A stretch of DNA of 64,000 nucleotides. Source: Edwardsiella anguillarum. Lineage in GTDB: Bacteria; Pseudomonadota; Gammaproteobacteria; Enterobacterales; Enterobacteriaceae. The position numbers and the translations under genes are program-made. Below, piece after piece: positions 26,260 through 35,907 of this stretch (its first letter is position 1; each line of letters begins with the position of its first letter). Below the pieces are notes generated by a model. The model did no database searches and was not told the DNA's origin. It worked only from the letters and a program-made list of their open reading frames with translations. The stretch lies in assembly GCF_008801815.1 (NCBI RefSeq), contig NZ_VZOX01000003.1; one strand, given 5' to 3'.

Positions 26260-28333
26260 TCTGGCCGCGCTACTGCGCCTCCCCGGCAATATGAAAGACT
26301 CTCAATGGCAGGTTTTGGCCGGGCCTATCCTTATTTTGATGATCCTCTCCATGATGGTGCTGCCGCTGCCGCCCTTCGTGCTGGATTTACTGTTCACCTT
26401 TAACATCGCCCTGTCGATCATGGTGCTGTTGGTGGCCATGTTCACCCAGAAGACGCTGGAGTTTGCGGCTTTCCCGACCATCCTGCTGTTTTCGACGCTG
26501 CTGCGCCTTTCGCTCAACGTCGCTTCGACCCGCGTGATCCTGATGAACGGCTATACCGGCGGGGCTGCGGCGGGGCAGGTGATCGAAGCGTTCGGCCACT
26601 TTTTGGTGGGCGGCAACTTCGCCATCGGCATCGTCGTGTTTATTATCCTGGTGCTGATCAACTTTATGGTTATCACCAAGGGGGCCGGGCGTATCGCCGA
26701 GGTCGGCGCACGCTTTGTGCTGGACGGGATGCCGGGCAAACAGATGGCCATCGACGCCGATCTCAACGCCGGGCTGATCGGCGAAGAGGAGGCCAAGAAG
26801 CGCCGCTCTGAGGTCACCCAAGAGGCTGACTTCTATGGTTCGATGGACGGCGCCAGTAAGTTTGTGCGCGGCGATGCCATCGCCGGCCTGATGATCATGG
26901 CGCTGAACGTCATCGGTGGCCTGCTGATCGGCGTTATCCAGCACGGCATGCCGGTTAGCCAGGCGGCGGAAACCTATACCCTGCTGACCATCGGTGACGG
27001 TCTGGTTGCCCAGATCCCGGCGCTGGTGATCTCGACCGCGGCGGGCGTGATCGTGACCCGCGTCAGCACCGATCAGGACGTGGGCGAACAGATGGTGACC
27101 CAGCTGTTCAATAACCCGCGGGTGCTGATCTTGAGCGGCGCGGTGCTCGGACTGTTAGGCCTGGTGCCCGGGATGCCGAACCTGGTATTTCTGCTGTTCA
27201 CCGCTGCGCTGCTGGGCACCGCCTGGTGGATGAGCAAGCGGGCGGCGAAGGCCGAGGCTCAGCAGGAGCAGATGCCGCTGCAGGAGAGCCAGCCGGTGAT
27301 GGAGGCCAGCTGGGAGGATGTGCAGCTGGAGGATCCGCTGGGTCTGGAGGTGGGCTACCGCCTGATTCCGCTGGTGGATTTCCAGCAAAATGGCGAGCTG
27401 CTCGGGCGTATCCGCAGTATTCGCAAGAAGTTCGCCCAGACCATGGGCTTTCTGCCGCCGGTGGTCCATATTCGCGATAACCTGGAGCTGCAGCCCTCCG
27501 GCTACCGCATCCTGCTGAAGGGGATCGAGGCCGGGCGCGGTGAGGCGCACCCGGGACGCTGGCTGGCGATCAACCCCGGCAGCGCCGCCGGAACCTTGGA
27601 GGGGCAGGTCACCACCGATCCGGCCTTCGGTCTGCCGGCGATCTGGATCGACAGCGCGCTGCGTGAACAGGCACAGATCCAGGGCTATACCGTGGTCGAG
27701 GCCAGCACCGTGGTGGCGACCCATCTGAACCATATCATCAGCCAGCACGCCAGCGATCTGTTTGGTCGCCAGGAGGCGCAGCAGCTGATGGATCGGGTCT
27801 CCCAGGAGATGCCGAAGCTGACGGAAGACTTTATCCCCGGCGTCGTGTCGCTGACGATCCTGCACAAGGTGCTGCAGAACCTGCTGGCCGAGAAGGTCTC
27901 GATCCGCGATATGCGCACCATTATTGAAACCCTGGCCGAACACGCGCCGATACAGAAAGATCCCTATGAGCTGACCGCGCTGGTGCGCGTGGCCCTGGGA
28001 CGGGCCATCAGCCAGCAGTGGTTCCCGGGCGAGGGGGAGATTCAGGTGATTGGGCTGGATACGCCGCTGGAGCGCCTGCTGCTGCAGGCTCTGCAGGGCG
28101 GTGGCGGGCTGGAGCCGGGGCTGGCGGATCGCCTGCTGGATCAGGCCCGTCAGGCGCTGCAGCGCCAGGAGTTGCTCGGCGCACCGCCGGTGCTGCTGGT
28201 GAATCATGCTCTGCGGCCGCTGCTGGCGCGCTTCCTGCACCGTTCGCTGCCGCAGCTGGTGGTGCTGTCCAACCTGGAGATCAGCGACAACCGCCAGATC
28301 CGCATGACCTCGACGATCGGCGGCGTGGAGTAA
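26252..28333 (+). CDS. flhA: Flagellar export gate protein FlhA
   Basis: A 693-residue FHIPEP-family protein, essentially the length of the E. coli protein. The N-terminal half has eight membrane spans, and the FHIPEP signature region RIAEVGARFVLDGMPGKQMA contains the conserved cytoplasmic loop. The C-terminal half (about 350-693) is the cytoplasmic ring that docks chaperone-substrate complexes. It forms the proton-driven gate of the flagellar type III secretion system. It is translationally coupled to flhB, with flhE following after 12 bases. Confidence 0.96.
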   Translation: MANLAALLRLPGNMKDSQWQVLAGPILILMILSMMVLPLPPFVLDLLFTFNIALSIMVLLVAMFTQKTLEFAAFPTILLFSTLLRLSLNVASTRVILMNGYTGGAAAGQVIEAFGHFLVGGNFAIGIVVFIILVLINFMVITKGAGRIAEVGARFVLDGMPGKQMAIDADLNAGLIGEEEAKKRRSEVTQEADFYGSMDGASKFVRGDAIAGLMIMALNVIGGLLIGVIQHGMPVSQAAETYTLLTIGDGLVAQIPALVISTAAGVIVTRVSTDQDVGEQMVTQLFNNPRVLILSGAVLGLLGLVPGMPNLVFLLFTAALLGTAWWMSKRAAKAEAQQEQMPLQESQPVMEASWEDVQLEDPLGLEVGYRLIPLVDFQQNGELLGRIRSIRKKFAQTMGFLPPVVHIRDNLELQPSGYRILLKGIEAGRGEAHPGRWLAINPGSAAGTLEGQVTTDPAFGLPAIWIDSALREQAQIQGYTVVEASTVVATHLNHIISQHASDLFGRQEAQQLMDRVSQEMPKLTEDFIPGVVSLTILHKVLQNLLAEKVSIRDMRTIIETLAEHAPIQKDPYELTALVRVALGRAISQQWFPGEGEIQVIGLDTPLERLLLQALQGGGGLEPGLADRLLDQARQALQRQELLGAPPVLLVNHALRPLLARFLHRSLPQLVVLSNLEISDNRQIRMTSTIGGVE

Positions 28334-28345
28334 GGAGCGTAATAA

Positions 28346-28750
28346 ATGAAGCGATTACTCTGCCTGGCTATCCTGCTGGCGCCGTGGGCGGCGCAGGCCG
28401 GCGACGGCAGCTGGTCTGCGGACGGTAATGGCCGGATCCTGAGTCAGAAGGGGATGGCCAGTAACCAGCCCCCGCTGGCGCCGCCGGCGGGGAGCGTGCC
28501 GGCGGCGGCGGCGATCGATGATGTGGTGTGGCAGATAACCCTGCTGAGCCCGGCGCCGGACGGGCTGAATCTACAGCTGTGCAGCGCGCGGCGCTGTATG
28601 GCGCTGGATGGCCTGTCCGGTCGTTCTGCCGGATTAAACGGGGAAAGCGCCGCCGTGCCGCTGCGACTGGTGATGTGGGTGGCGGGGAAGGGAACGATTT
28701 ACCCGCCGATCAACGTCGTCAGTCAGCAGGTTATCGTTAATTATCATTAA
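28346..28750 (+). CDS. flhE: Flagellar periplasmic protein FlhE
   Basis: A 134-residue protein with a clear signal peptide (MKRLLCLAILLAPWAAQA, cleavage after residue 18) and an all-beta mature part. FlhE is periplasmic and in Salmonella and E. coli helps prevent proton leakage through the flagellar export gate; it is not strictly needed for flagellation. It is the last gene of flhBAE, and the downstream 80 bases, convergent with flgN, contain stem-loops such as TGTGCCC/GGGCACA but no clear T-run. Confidence 0.9.
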   Translation: MKRLLCLAILLAPWAAQAGDGSWSADGNGRILSQKGMASNQPPLAPPAGSVPAAAAIDDVVWQITLLSPAPDGLNLQLCSARRCMALDGLSGRSAGLNGESAAVPLRLVMWVAGKGTIYPPINVVSQQVIVNYH

Positions 28751-28830
28751 TTTTATTATTGAGAGTGCGCCGACAGCGGGCGCTCTGTGCCCCAACGGGC
28801 ACAGCCTGGCGTTGGCCAAAAGGGCCAGCG

Positions 28831-29253
28831 TTAAACACGCAGTTTTCGGGCGTTGAGCAGGCCGCTCTGGGTCTGTCCATCGGGGCCATACAGGGTTTGA
28901 CCGTGACGGCTCTTCAGCGTACCCAGCGCCTGTTGATTATGGGATAAATGGCGGTTGAGCAGGTCACCGTTGTGCTGATTCATATCATGCAGTTGGCGGG
29001 TCAGCGTCAGGATCGTTTGCCATAGCGCGGCCTGCTGCGGATCGGCGTAGGGCGGCTGGGCCGCATCGTCGCGGCGGCGTTGATCGAGGTGACGCAGATC
29101 GGCCAGCAGATTCTCTTTTTCCAGCGTCACCGTCTGTAGACGCACCGCGTCTACTTGTCCGGCGCACAGCAGCTGTTGCTCCTGGGCCAGGGTGGCGTTG
29201 AGGGCCTGCAGGTTTTCAACCATCTGCTGCAGGTGAACGAGTGTGTCTGCCAT
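28831..29253 (-). CDS. flgN: FlgN, export chaperone for FlgK and FlgL
   Basis: A 140-residue, mostly helical cytoplasmic protein with a coiled-coil N-terminal half (LQQMVENLQALNATLAQEQQ). FlgN binds the hook-filament junction proteins FlgK and FlgL and delivers them to FlhA. It follows flgM after 5 bases in a flgMN unit, the conserved enterobacterial order. Expression should come both from the flgA class 2 promoter and from the sigma-28 promoter at 29631-29657. Confidence 0.92.
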   Translation of the reverse strand: MADTLVHLQQMVENLQALNATLAQEQQLLCAGQVDAVRLQTVTLEKENLLADLRHLDQRRRDDAAQPPYADPQQAALWQTILTLTRQLHDMNQHNGDLLNRHLSHNQQALGTLKSRHGQTLYGPDGQTQSGLLNARKLRV

Positions 29254-29258
29254 GGAGA

Positions 29259-29555
29259 TTACTTATCCTTTAAATAGGCGAACGTATCCTGCAGTAAGGC
29301 ATCGGCGATTTTGCCGGTATCCATCTTCAGTTCACCGCTGCGAATAGCCTGCTTCAGCGCCTCAACACGGGTGGTGTTGATGTCGCGGCTGTTGGGCTGC
29401 ATCAGGCGTGCCTGTGCATCGCTCAGCTTGACCTGGGTACCGACAACGCTCTCTTGGCTGGCCGCGATCTTGCGGGTCTGCTGCGCCGCATCCTGTGGCT
29501 CCCGGGCCTGAAGGTGGCTGATGGCACTCAGTGCGGAGGTACGATCTATGCTCAT
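29259..29555 (-). CDS. flgM: Anti-sigma-28 factor FlgM
   Basis: 98 residues from the ATG at 29555 (MSIDRTSALS). An in-frame GTG farther upstream is less likely because the family begins with MSIDRT. The C-terminal half (VKLSDAQARLMQP to ELKMDTGKIADALL) is the FliA-binding region. FlgM holds sigma-28 inactive until it is exported through the finished hook-basal body. The upstream sigma-28 promoter means FlgM also feeds back on its own synthesis. Confidence 0.95.
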   Translation of the reverse strand: MSIDRTSALSAISHLQAREPQDAAQQTRKIAASQESVVGTQVKLSDAQARLMQPNSRDINTTRVEALKQAIRSGELKMDTGKIADALLQDTFAYLKDK

Positions 29556-29630
29556 CGTTATGGTCTCTCTGGTTGACCTGTCCACCTGGCGTTGCGGGTG
29601 GTTATACGGTCTTTCTCTTCTTTAGCTATA

Positions 29631-29657
29631 CCATCGGCAAATTAATCAATAACTTTA
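29631..29657 (-). promoter_or_regulatory. Sigma-28 (FliA) promoter of flgMN
   Basis: On the minus strand: TAAAGTTA, exactly 11 bases, GCCGATGG. The consensus is TAAAGTTT-N11-GCCGATAA, so 13 of 16 positions match. It sits about 76 bases before the flgM start codon. Confidence 0.9.
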
Positions 29658-29721
29658 GAAAAATGTACCGATAATTTCGCCAATCGCTGAATCTGGCCGG
29701 CTCCCGCGCGCGTGCGGCGGA

Positions 29722-30396
29722 CTAGAGAGCCAGCGTCAGGGTGCCCGGGCCGCTGGCCTTGCCGCTGATCACCTGGCCGGAGGCGGTACGCGCCCGCACC
29801 ACATCGGCCAGCGCGGCGTTGTTCATCGCGCGCCCCTCGCTGCTGACGTTGAAGCCATCGCCCTGCGCCAGGATCTGCACCTGTTGTCCGGCGCGGATCA
29901 CCCAGGTGCGCCGCAGCATGGTGGCGGCGATTGGCTGCCCGGCGCCGATGCTGCGTAGCATGGTGGCGCCGGACAGTCGCGCAATATCCAGAATTGTACC
30001 GGGAGGCAGGCTGTCGAGTCGACCCCGGGTCAGACGCAGCTGCGCCGGCGTCAGGTTTTGCCCGCGCGATAGCGCGTGAAGGGCGACCGGATAGCTGCCC
30101 GTTACCTGAACCTCGGTTTGCAGGTAGCGTTTCTCCTGTGGACACTGTACCAGCACGCTAAGACGACCCCAGCGGCGGGGCGATGATAGCTGGCTGACCC
30201 GCGGCTGCAGGCAGCTGGGCCACTGATCGGATGCCGACAGAATATTGACCTTGACCTGGTAGTCACCGCCGGGAAACTGCTGCTGAAAATAGCCCTGCAC
30301 CGCCTCCTGGAGCGGCGTCGCCGCCTGACAGGCAGGTGTCGCCAGCCACAGCGCGGCGGTAAGGGGGGCCATCCGGCCCAACGTGGATCGCAGCAT
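29722..30396 (-). CDS. flgA: FlgA, P-ring assembly chaperone
   Basis: 224 residues from the ATG at 30396, chosen because it opens a signal peptide (MLRSTLGRMAPLTAALWLATPACQA) and has a GGGAGA ribosome site; the reading frame is open for 55 more codons upstream. The mature part ends in an SAF-type domain typical of FlgA/CpaB. FlgA is a periplasmic chaperone for P-ring protein FlgI. It is divergent from flgB across a 287-base region that should hold the paired class 2 (FlhDC-dependent) promoters. Confidence 0.92.
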   Translation of the reverse strand: MLRSTLGRMAPLTAALWLATPACQAATPLQEAVQGYFQQQFPGGDYQVKVNILSASDQWPSCLQPRVSQLSSPRRWGRLSVLVQCPQEKRYLQTEVQVTGSYPVALHALSRGQNLTPAQLRLTRGRLDSLPPGTILDIARLSGATMLRSIGAGQPIAATMLRRTWVIRAGQQVQILAQGDGFNVSSEGRAMNNAALADVVRARTASGQVISGKASGPGTLTLAL

Positions 30397-30683
30397 GGTG
30401 TTCTCCCGGTCAATAAACGGGCGTCGACAGGCGATGGCCTGCGTCCGCCGAATGCGGCTGTACTCTGTCTCGGGGCGGCGCATCGGCGTCGCGGACAGTG
30501 TCGAGACGCGCCCTAGTTTACCCGCGCAGCGCAAAAGTAAAGGCGATAAATAGCGCGCCATTTACGCCTTATTCCCGCCATCGGCTTTACCGCACCGGTC
30601 CTATCCTATGCACTCCAAATTGTCATTGACACAGGGTGGGGGGAGCTTTTCCGCCATCCCAGCTAACCGATAGCGGAGACGGT

Positions 30684-31097
30684 ATGCTCGATAAACTGGA
30701 TGCCGCGTTTCGTTTCCAACAGGAGGCCCTGAACCTGCGTGCGCAGCGTCAGGAAATCCTTGCGGCGAACATCGCCAACGCGGATACCCCCGGCTACCAG
30801 GCCCGGGACATTGACTTTGCCTCGCAGCTGTCGCGGGTCCTTGAACAGGGGCGCCCTGACGGCAGCGGCATTGCGCTTTCACTCACCTCATCGCGCCATA
30901 TTCCGGCGCAGACGCTGCAGCCGCCGTCGCTGGATTTGCTGTTCCGCGTACCGGATCAGCCGTCATTGGATGGCAACACCGTCGATATGGATCGCGAACG
31001 TACGCAGTTTGCCGACAACAGCCTGCGTTACCAGACCGACCTCACCGTACTCAGCGGCCAGATCAAAAGCATGATGTCCGTGCTGCAACAGGGGTAA
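30684..31097 (+). CDS. flgB: Flagellar proximal rod protein FlgB
   Basis: 137 residues from the ATG at 30684 (MLDKLDAAFRFQQEALN). The rod signature is RQEILAANIANADTPGY near residues 23-39, followed by disordered and helical termini characteristic of rod proteins. It is the first gene of the ten-gene flgBCDEFGHIJ operon, plus-strand. flgC follows after 3 bases. Confidence 0.95.
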   Translation: MLDKLDAAFRFQQEALNLRAQRQEILAANIANADTPGYQARDIDFASQLSRVLEQGRPDGSGIALSLTSSRHIPAQTLQPPSLDLLFRVPDQPSLDGNTVDMDRERTQFADNSLRYQTDLTVLSGQIKSMMSVLQQG

Positions 31098-31100
31098 TCC

Positions 31101-31505
31101 ATGTCTCTTTTATCCATTTTTGATATTTCCGGCTCGGCGCTGACCGCGCAGTCCAAGCGTATGAACGTGGCGGCCAGTAACCTGGCCAACGCCGATAGCG
31201 TCACCGGCCCCGACGGCGAACCCTACCGCGCCAAGCAGGTGGTGTTTCAGGTTAAGCCGGGCGCCGGCGAAGAGATCGGCGGCGTACAGGTTTCTCAGGT
31301 GGTCGACGATCCGGCGCCGGATCGTCTGGTGTACCAGCCGGGCAACCCGCTGGCGGATGCCAAAGGCTATGTGCGCATGCCCAACGTGGATGTGGTGGGT
31401 GAGATGGTGAACTCGATCGCCGCCTCACGTAGCTATCAGGCCAACGTTGAGGTGCTGAACACCACCAAGTCACTGATGATGAAAACCTTAACCCTTGGAC
31501 AATAA
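31101..31505 (+). CDS. flgC: Flagellar proximal rod protein FlgC
   Basis: A 134-residue rod protein. The N-terminal rod motif SKRMNVAASNLANADS and the C-terminal helical end VNSIAASRSYQANVEVLNTTK, which packs in the rod core, are both present. Together with FlgB, FlgF and FliE it forms the proximal rod in the periplasm and is exported by the FlhAB apparatus without a signal peptide. flgD starts 14 bases downstream. Confidence 0.96.
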   Translation: MSLLSIFDISGSALTAQSKRMNVAASNLANADSVTGPDGEPYRAKQVVFQVKPGAGEEIGGVQVSQVVDDPAPDRLVYQPGNPLADAKGYVRMPNVDVVGEMVNSIAASRSYQANVEVLNTTKSLMMKTLTLGQ

Positions 31506-31519
31506 TCGCGGGAGGCGTG

Positions 31520-32218
31520 ATGGCCATTTCGGTATCGCTTAACGATCCGGTAGATACCAGCTCACCGGTCAATGCCAGCAGCAAAAGCGGGCTGGTGGCG
31601 GATAACGGTCAGGACCTACAGAACAGCTTCCTGACCCTGTTGGTGGCGCAGCTGCGCAACCAGGATCCGACCAACCCGCTGCAGAACAACGAGCTGACCA
31701 CTCAGCTGGCGCAGATCAGCACCGTCAGCGGTATTGAAAAACTGAATACCACCTTGGGCAGCATCTCCGGGCAGATCAACAGCAATCAGTCGATCCAGGC
31801 CTCCAGCCTGATCGGCCACGGCGTCATGATCCCGGGGAAAACCATTTTGACCGGCAAAGGGGAGGGCGGTGAGAAGGTCAGCACCACCCCCTTTGGCTTT
31901 GAGCTGGAGAGCGGCGCCCAGAGCGTGGTGGTGACCATCAGCGACAATACCGGGAAAGTGGTCAAGCAGATCGATATGGGTAGCCATAACGCCGGGGTGT
32001 TCAGCTACACCTGGGACGGTAAGGGCGATGACGGCGTAGAGGTGCCCGACGGCGCGTATAACTTTAGCGTCAGCGCCACCAATCAGGGCCAGCAGGCGGT
32101 GGTACAGCCGCTGCATTTTGCCATGGTCAATGGGGTAACCCAAAGCAACAAAGGTGCGTTGCTGGAGCTGGGACTGGCCGGAACAGCCACACTGGCCGAC
32201 GTACGCCAGATCTTATAA
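31520..32218 (+). CDS. flgD: Hook-cap protein FlgD
   Basis: 232 residues from the ATG at 31520, preferred to the overlapping GTG at 31517 because of the spacing to the GGGAGG ribosome site. The N-terminal region contains the conserved FLTLLVAQLRNQDPTNPLQNNE-type segment (about residues 35-56). The C-terminal part has tudor/Fn3-like domains. FlgD forms the cap that guides hook subunit polymerisation and is discarded once the hook is complete. Confidence 0.95.
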   Translation: MAISVSLNDPVDTSSPVNASSKSGLVADNGQDLQNSFLTLLVAQLRNQDPTNPLQNNELTTQLAQISTVSGIEKLNTTLGSISGQINSNQSIQASSLIGHGVMIPGKTILTGKGEGGEKVSTTPFGFELESGAQSVVVTISDNTGKVVKQIDMGSHNAGVFSYTWDGKGDDGVEVPDGAYNFSVSATNQGQQAVVQPLHFAMVNGVTQSNKGALLELGLAGTATLADVRQIL

Positions 32219-32269
32219 TGGCGGCCGGGGTGCCGGCCTTTATCCGAACTCTAGATACAGGATTTTAAA

Positions 32270-33502
32270 ATGGGATTTTCTCAGGCAATCAGCGGCATGA
32301 ACGCCGCTTCCAGCCAGCTGGACGTTATCGGCAACAACATTGCCAACTCGCAGACCGTGGGCTTTAAATCAGGCTCCGTCACCTTTGCCGACATGTTCGC
32401 CGGCTCCAAGGTGGGTCTGGGGGTAACGGTCGCCAGCGTTAACCAGGATTTTAAAGACGGGACCACCACCACCACTAACCGTGGGCTGGACGTGGCCATC
32501 AGCGGTCAGGGCTTCTTCCGTATGCAGGATCCCAACGGCAGCGTCTATTACACCCGTAACGGGCAGTTTTCCAAGGATGCCAAAGGCTTCCTGACCAACG
32601 CCCAGGGCATGTACCTTACCGGCTATCCGGCAGCGGGGACGCCGCCGACCATCCAGCAGGGCGCCGATCCGGTACCGATCCAGATCCCGACCGGGCTGAT
32701 GCCGGCCAAGGCCAGCACCCAGGGCACCATGGTGCTGAACCTGAACTCGGCGAACAAGGCCGTCGATCCAGCCGTCGCCTTCGATCCCAGCAAGGTCGAC
32801 AGCTACACCTACGCCACCTCGATGACCACCTACGATTCGCTGGGCAACGTCCACAATATGAATCTGTACTTTGTCAAAGGGGCGTCAACGACGACGGCGC
32901 CGATCACCACCACCTGGAAGGTCTACTCCATCGACAGCGCCGATCCGGCCGGGAAGCCGCAGGACGCCGGGAATCTGACCTTTGACAGCAACGGTGAGCT
33001 GGCGAAGGGAACCGCGCCGCTGACCCTGAATATGGCCGCCAGCAACGGCGCCCCGGCGCAGACCTTCAAACTGGACTTTACCGGTACCCGCCAGCAGAAC
33101 ACCGGCAAGGACGGCGTGACCTCCAAGACGCAGGATGGCTACAAGGCTGGCGAGCTGACCGGTTACCAGATCAACGACGATGGCACCATCACCGGCAGCT
33201 ATACCAACCAGCAGAAACAGCTGCTGGGGCAGATCGTGATGGCCAACTTCGCCGCGCCGGAGGGACTGGTCTCCGAAGGCAACAACGTGTGGAGCGAAAG
33301 CGCCAAGTCTGGCCAGCCGATCGTCGGCACCTCCGGCACCAGCGGCCTCGGCTCGCTGACCAGCGGGGCGGTAGAGGCCTCTAACGTCGACCTGAGCAAG
33401 CAGCTGGTCGATATGATCGTCGCCCAGCGTAACTACCAGTCCAACGCCCAGACCATCAAGACGCAGGATCAGATCCTGCAGACCCTGGTCAACCTGCGTT
33501 AA
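32270..33502 (+). CDS. flgE: Flagellar hook protein FlgE
   Basis: 410 residues, close to the usual enterobacterial length. The N-terminal D0 region MGFSQAISGMNAASSQLDVI with NNIANSQTVGFKS and the C-terminal SNVDLSKQLVDMIVAQRNYQ helix are both intact. The central D1/D2 part is beta-rich with many Thr and Ser. It polymerises into the hook, the universal joint between rod and filament. It has its own ACAGGA ribosome site 51 bases after flgD. Confidence 0.97.
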   Translation: MGFSQAISGMNAASSQLDVIGNNIANSQTVGFKSGSVTFADMFAGSKVGLGVTVASVNQDFKDGTTTTTNRGLDVAISGQGFFRMQDPNGSVYYTRNGQFSKDAKGFLTNAQGMYLTGYPAAGTPPTIQQGADPVPIQIPTGLMPAKASTQGTMVLNLNSANKAVDPAVAFDPSKVDSYTYATSMTTYDSLGNVHNMNLYFVKGASTTTAPITTTWKVYSIDSADPAGKPQDAGNLTFDSNGELAKGTAPLTLNMAASNGAPAQTFKLDFTGTRQQNTGKDGVTSKTQDGYKAGELTGYQINDDGTITGSYTNQQKQLLGQIVMANFAAPEGLVSEGNNVWSESAKSGQPIVGTSGTSGLGSLTSGAVEASNVDLSKQLVDMIVAQRNYQSNAQTIKTQDQILQTLVNLR

Positions 33503-33552
33503 TTTTGGATGACAGCCGCCCGTTCAGCGGGCGGCATAGCGAGGCGAGTTAA

Positions 33553-34308
33553 ATGGATCATGCGATTTATACCGCGATGGGGGCTGCCAGTCAGACCCTG
33601 AACCAGCAGGCCATCGCGGCCAACAATATGGCCAACTCCACCACGCCGGGATTTCGTGCCCAGCTGGCGGCGCTGCGCGCCGTGCCGGTCGACGGTGAGT
33701 CGGTGGAGACCCGTACGCTGGTAACCGCATCGACGCCGATGCACGACCTGAGCATGGGCAAGCTGGACTATACCGAGCGCCCGCTGGACGTGGCGCTGCA
33801 GCAGGATGGCTGGCTGGCGGTACAGATGCCCGATGGCACCGAGGCCTATACCCGTAACGGCAACCTGCAGATTAACCCGCAGGGGATGCTGACCTCGCAG
33901 GGGCACCTGGTGATGGGCGACAACGGCCCGATCGCCATTCCCGATCGTGCGCAGCTGACCATCGCCGCCGACGGTACCATCACCGCGCTGGGGGCGGGCG
34001 ACCAGCCCAATGCCACCACCCAGGTCGGCCGTCTGAAGCTGGTCAAGGCCAGCGCCCAAGAGGTGGTACACGGCGATGACGGGGTGTTTCACCTGACGCC
34101 GGAGGCCGAGCAGAAGCGCGGCGCCCAGCTGCCGCTGGACCCGACGGTGAAGGTGATGCCGGGGGTGCTGGAGGGCAGCAACGTACAGCCGGTCGAGGCG
34201 ATGGTGAACATGATCACCAACGCCCGCCGTTTTGAGATGCAGATGAAAGTCATCCGCAGCGTGGATGACAACGAACAGAAAGCCAATCAGCTGTTATCGC
34301 TGAGCTAA
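33553..34308 (+). CDS. flgF: Flagellar proximal rod protein FlgF
   Basis: 251 residues with the rod/hook N-terminal pattern (LNQQAIAANNMANSTTPGFRA) and the C-terminal EAMVNMITNARRFEMQMKVI helix. The internal LDVALQQDGWLAVQMPDG motif marks FlgF. It builds part of the proximal rod. The 50-base gap after flgE contains the inverted repeat GCCGCCCG/CGGGCGGC, which could stabilise the flgE message. Confidence 0.95.
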   Translation: MDHAIYTAMGAASQTLNQQAIAANNMANSTTPGFRAQLAALRAVPVDGESVETRTLVTASTPMHDLSMGKLDYTERPLDVALQQDGWLAVQMPDGTEAYTRNGNLQINPQGMLTSQGHLVMGDNGPIAIPDRAQLTIAADGTITALGAGDQPNATTQVGRLKLVKASAQEVVHGDDGVFHLTPEAEQKRGAQLPLDPTVKVMPGVLEGSNVQPVEAMVNMITNARRFEMQMKVIRSVDDNEQKANQLLSLS

Positions 34309-34324
34309 CAGCGCAGGAGTAATC

Positions 34325-35107
34325 ATGATCCGATCACTATACATCGCTAAAACCGGGCTGGAAGCCCAGCAGACCAACATGGACGTGATCGCCAACAACC
34401 TGGCCAACGTCAGCACCAATGGGTTTAAGCGTCAGCGTGCGGTGTTTGAGGACCTGCTGTACCAAACCCTGCGTCAGCCGGGCGCCCAATCGTCGGAGCA
34501 GACCACCCTGCCGTCCGGCCTGCAGCTGGGGACCGGCGTGCGCCCGGTCGCCACAGAGCGTCTGCACAGCCAGGGCAACCTGTCGCAGACCAACAACAGC
34601 AAGGACGTGGCGATCAAGGGTCAGGGTTTCTTTCAGGTGACCCTGCCGGACGGCAGCCAGGCCTATACCCGCGACGGTTCGTTCCAGGTGGATCAGAACG
34701 GCCAGCTGGTGACCGCTAGCGGTTTTCAGGTAACGCCGGCCATCACCGTTCCGGCCAACGCGACCAGCATGACCATCGGTCGTGACGGAATCGTCAGCGT
34801 CACCCTGCAGGGGCAGGCGGCGGCGCAGCAGGTCGGCCAGCTGACCCTGAGTACCTTTATCAACGACGCCGGTCTGGAGAGCGTGGGGGAGAACCTGTAC
34901 CAGGAGACCGAAAGCTCCGGTGCACCGACGGAGAGCACCCCGGGCCTGAACGGCGCCGGTCTGCTGTACCAGGGGTATGTGGAGACCTCCAACGTGAACG
35001 TGGCCGAAGAGCTGGTCAACATGATCCAGACTCAGCGCGCCTATGAAATCAACAGCAAGGCGATCAGTACCTCTGATCAGATGCTGCAGCGTCTGACGCA
35101 GCTGTAA
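34325..35107 (+). CDS. flgG: Flagellar distal rod protein FlgG
   Basis: A 260-residue protein, the same length as E. coli FlgG. The N-terminus has MIRSLYIAKTGLEAQQTNMD and VIANNLANVSTNGFKR, and the C-terminus ends with SNVNVAEELVNMIQTQRAYE and the TSDQMLQRLTQL tail. It forms the distal rod, which crosses the peptidoglycan through the P and L rings. Confidence 0.97.
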   Translation: MIRSLYIAKTGLEAQQTNMDVIANNLANVSTNGFKRQRAVFEDLLYQTLRQPGAQSSEQTTLPSGLQLGTGVRPVATERLHSQGNLSQTNNSKDVAIKGQGFFQVTLPDGSQAYTRDGSFQVDQNGQLVTASGFQVTPAITVPANATSMTIGRDGIVSVTLQGQAAAQQVGQLTLSTFINDAGLESVGENLYQETESSGAPTESTPGLNGAGLLYQGYVETSNVNVAEELVNMIQTQRAYEINSKAISTSDQMLQRLTQL

Positions 35108-35207
35108 TCAGGTGACAGGCCCGGACGCAGGTATGCGCCGGGCCTGTCGCGCCGGTACCCCCGGGGTACCGTACATCGACGGTAATGGCAGAAAAGGCAG
35201 AAAAACG

Positions 35208-35894
35208 ATGCAAAAACATTCGGGAGTGGCGCTGTTATGCGCGCTGGCGCTGTCGGGATGTGCCTACATTCCCCACGATCGGGTGGTGACCGGGCCGACG
35301 ACTGCCACGCCGGCGCCGGCGACTCCGCCGCGCCCCAACGGCTCCATTTTCCAGGGCGTCCAGCCGATGAACTATGGCTATCAGCCGCTGTTTGAGGATC
35401 GCCGCCCGCGTAATATCGGCGATATCCTGACCATCGTGCTGCAGGAAAACGTCAGCGCCAGCAAGAGTTCGTCGGCCAACGCCAGCCGTAACGGGACATC
35501 GAAGTTCGACTTCGCCACCGTGCCCCGCTACCTGGAAGGGCTGTTCGGCAACGCGCGTGCCAACATGGAGGCCAACGGTGATAACCAGTTCAACGGTAAA
35601 GGGGGCGCCAACGCCAACAACACCTTTAGCGGCACCATTACCGTCACCGTGGACGATGTGCTGTCCAACGGGAACCTGAAGGTGGTCGGTGAGAAACAGA
35701 TCGCCATCAACCAGGGCACCGAATATATCCGCTTCTCCGGCGTCGTCAATCCGCGCACCATCAGCGGCAATAATTCCGTGCCCTCCACGCAGGTGGCGGA
35801 CGCACGCATCGAATATGTGGGCAGCGGCTATATCAATGAAGCGCAGAATATGGGCTGGATGCAGCGCTTCTTCCTCAATCTCTCCCCCTATTGA
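35208..35894 (+). CDS. flgH: Flagellar L-ring lipoprotein FlgH
   Basis: 228 residues from the ATG at 35208, chosen because it begins a lipoprotein signal (MQKHSGVALLCALALSGC) with lipobox LSGC and lipidated Cys18. Upstream in-frame codons would bury the signal. The mature part includes GDILTIVLQENVSASKSSSA, the FlgH signature. FlgH forms the outer-membrane L ring. The flgG-flgH interval is unusually long for this operon (100 bases) and contains small GC-rich repeats. Confidence 0.95.
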   Translation: MQKHSGVALLCALALSGCAYIPHDRVVTGPTTATPAPATPPRPNGSIFQGVQPMNYGYQPLFEDRRPRNIGDILTIVLQENVSASKSSSANASRNGTSKFDFATVPRYLEGLFGNARANMEANGDNQFNGKGGANANNTFSGTITVTVDDVLSNGNLKVVGEKQIAINQGTEYIRFSGVVNPRTISGNNSVPSTQVADARIEYVGSGYINEAQNMGWMQRFFLNLSPY

Positions 35895-35907
35895 TAGGTA
35901 TTTGGCT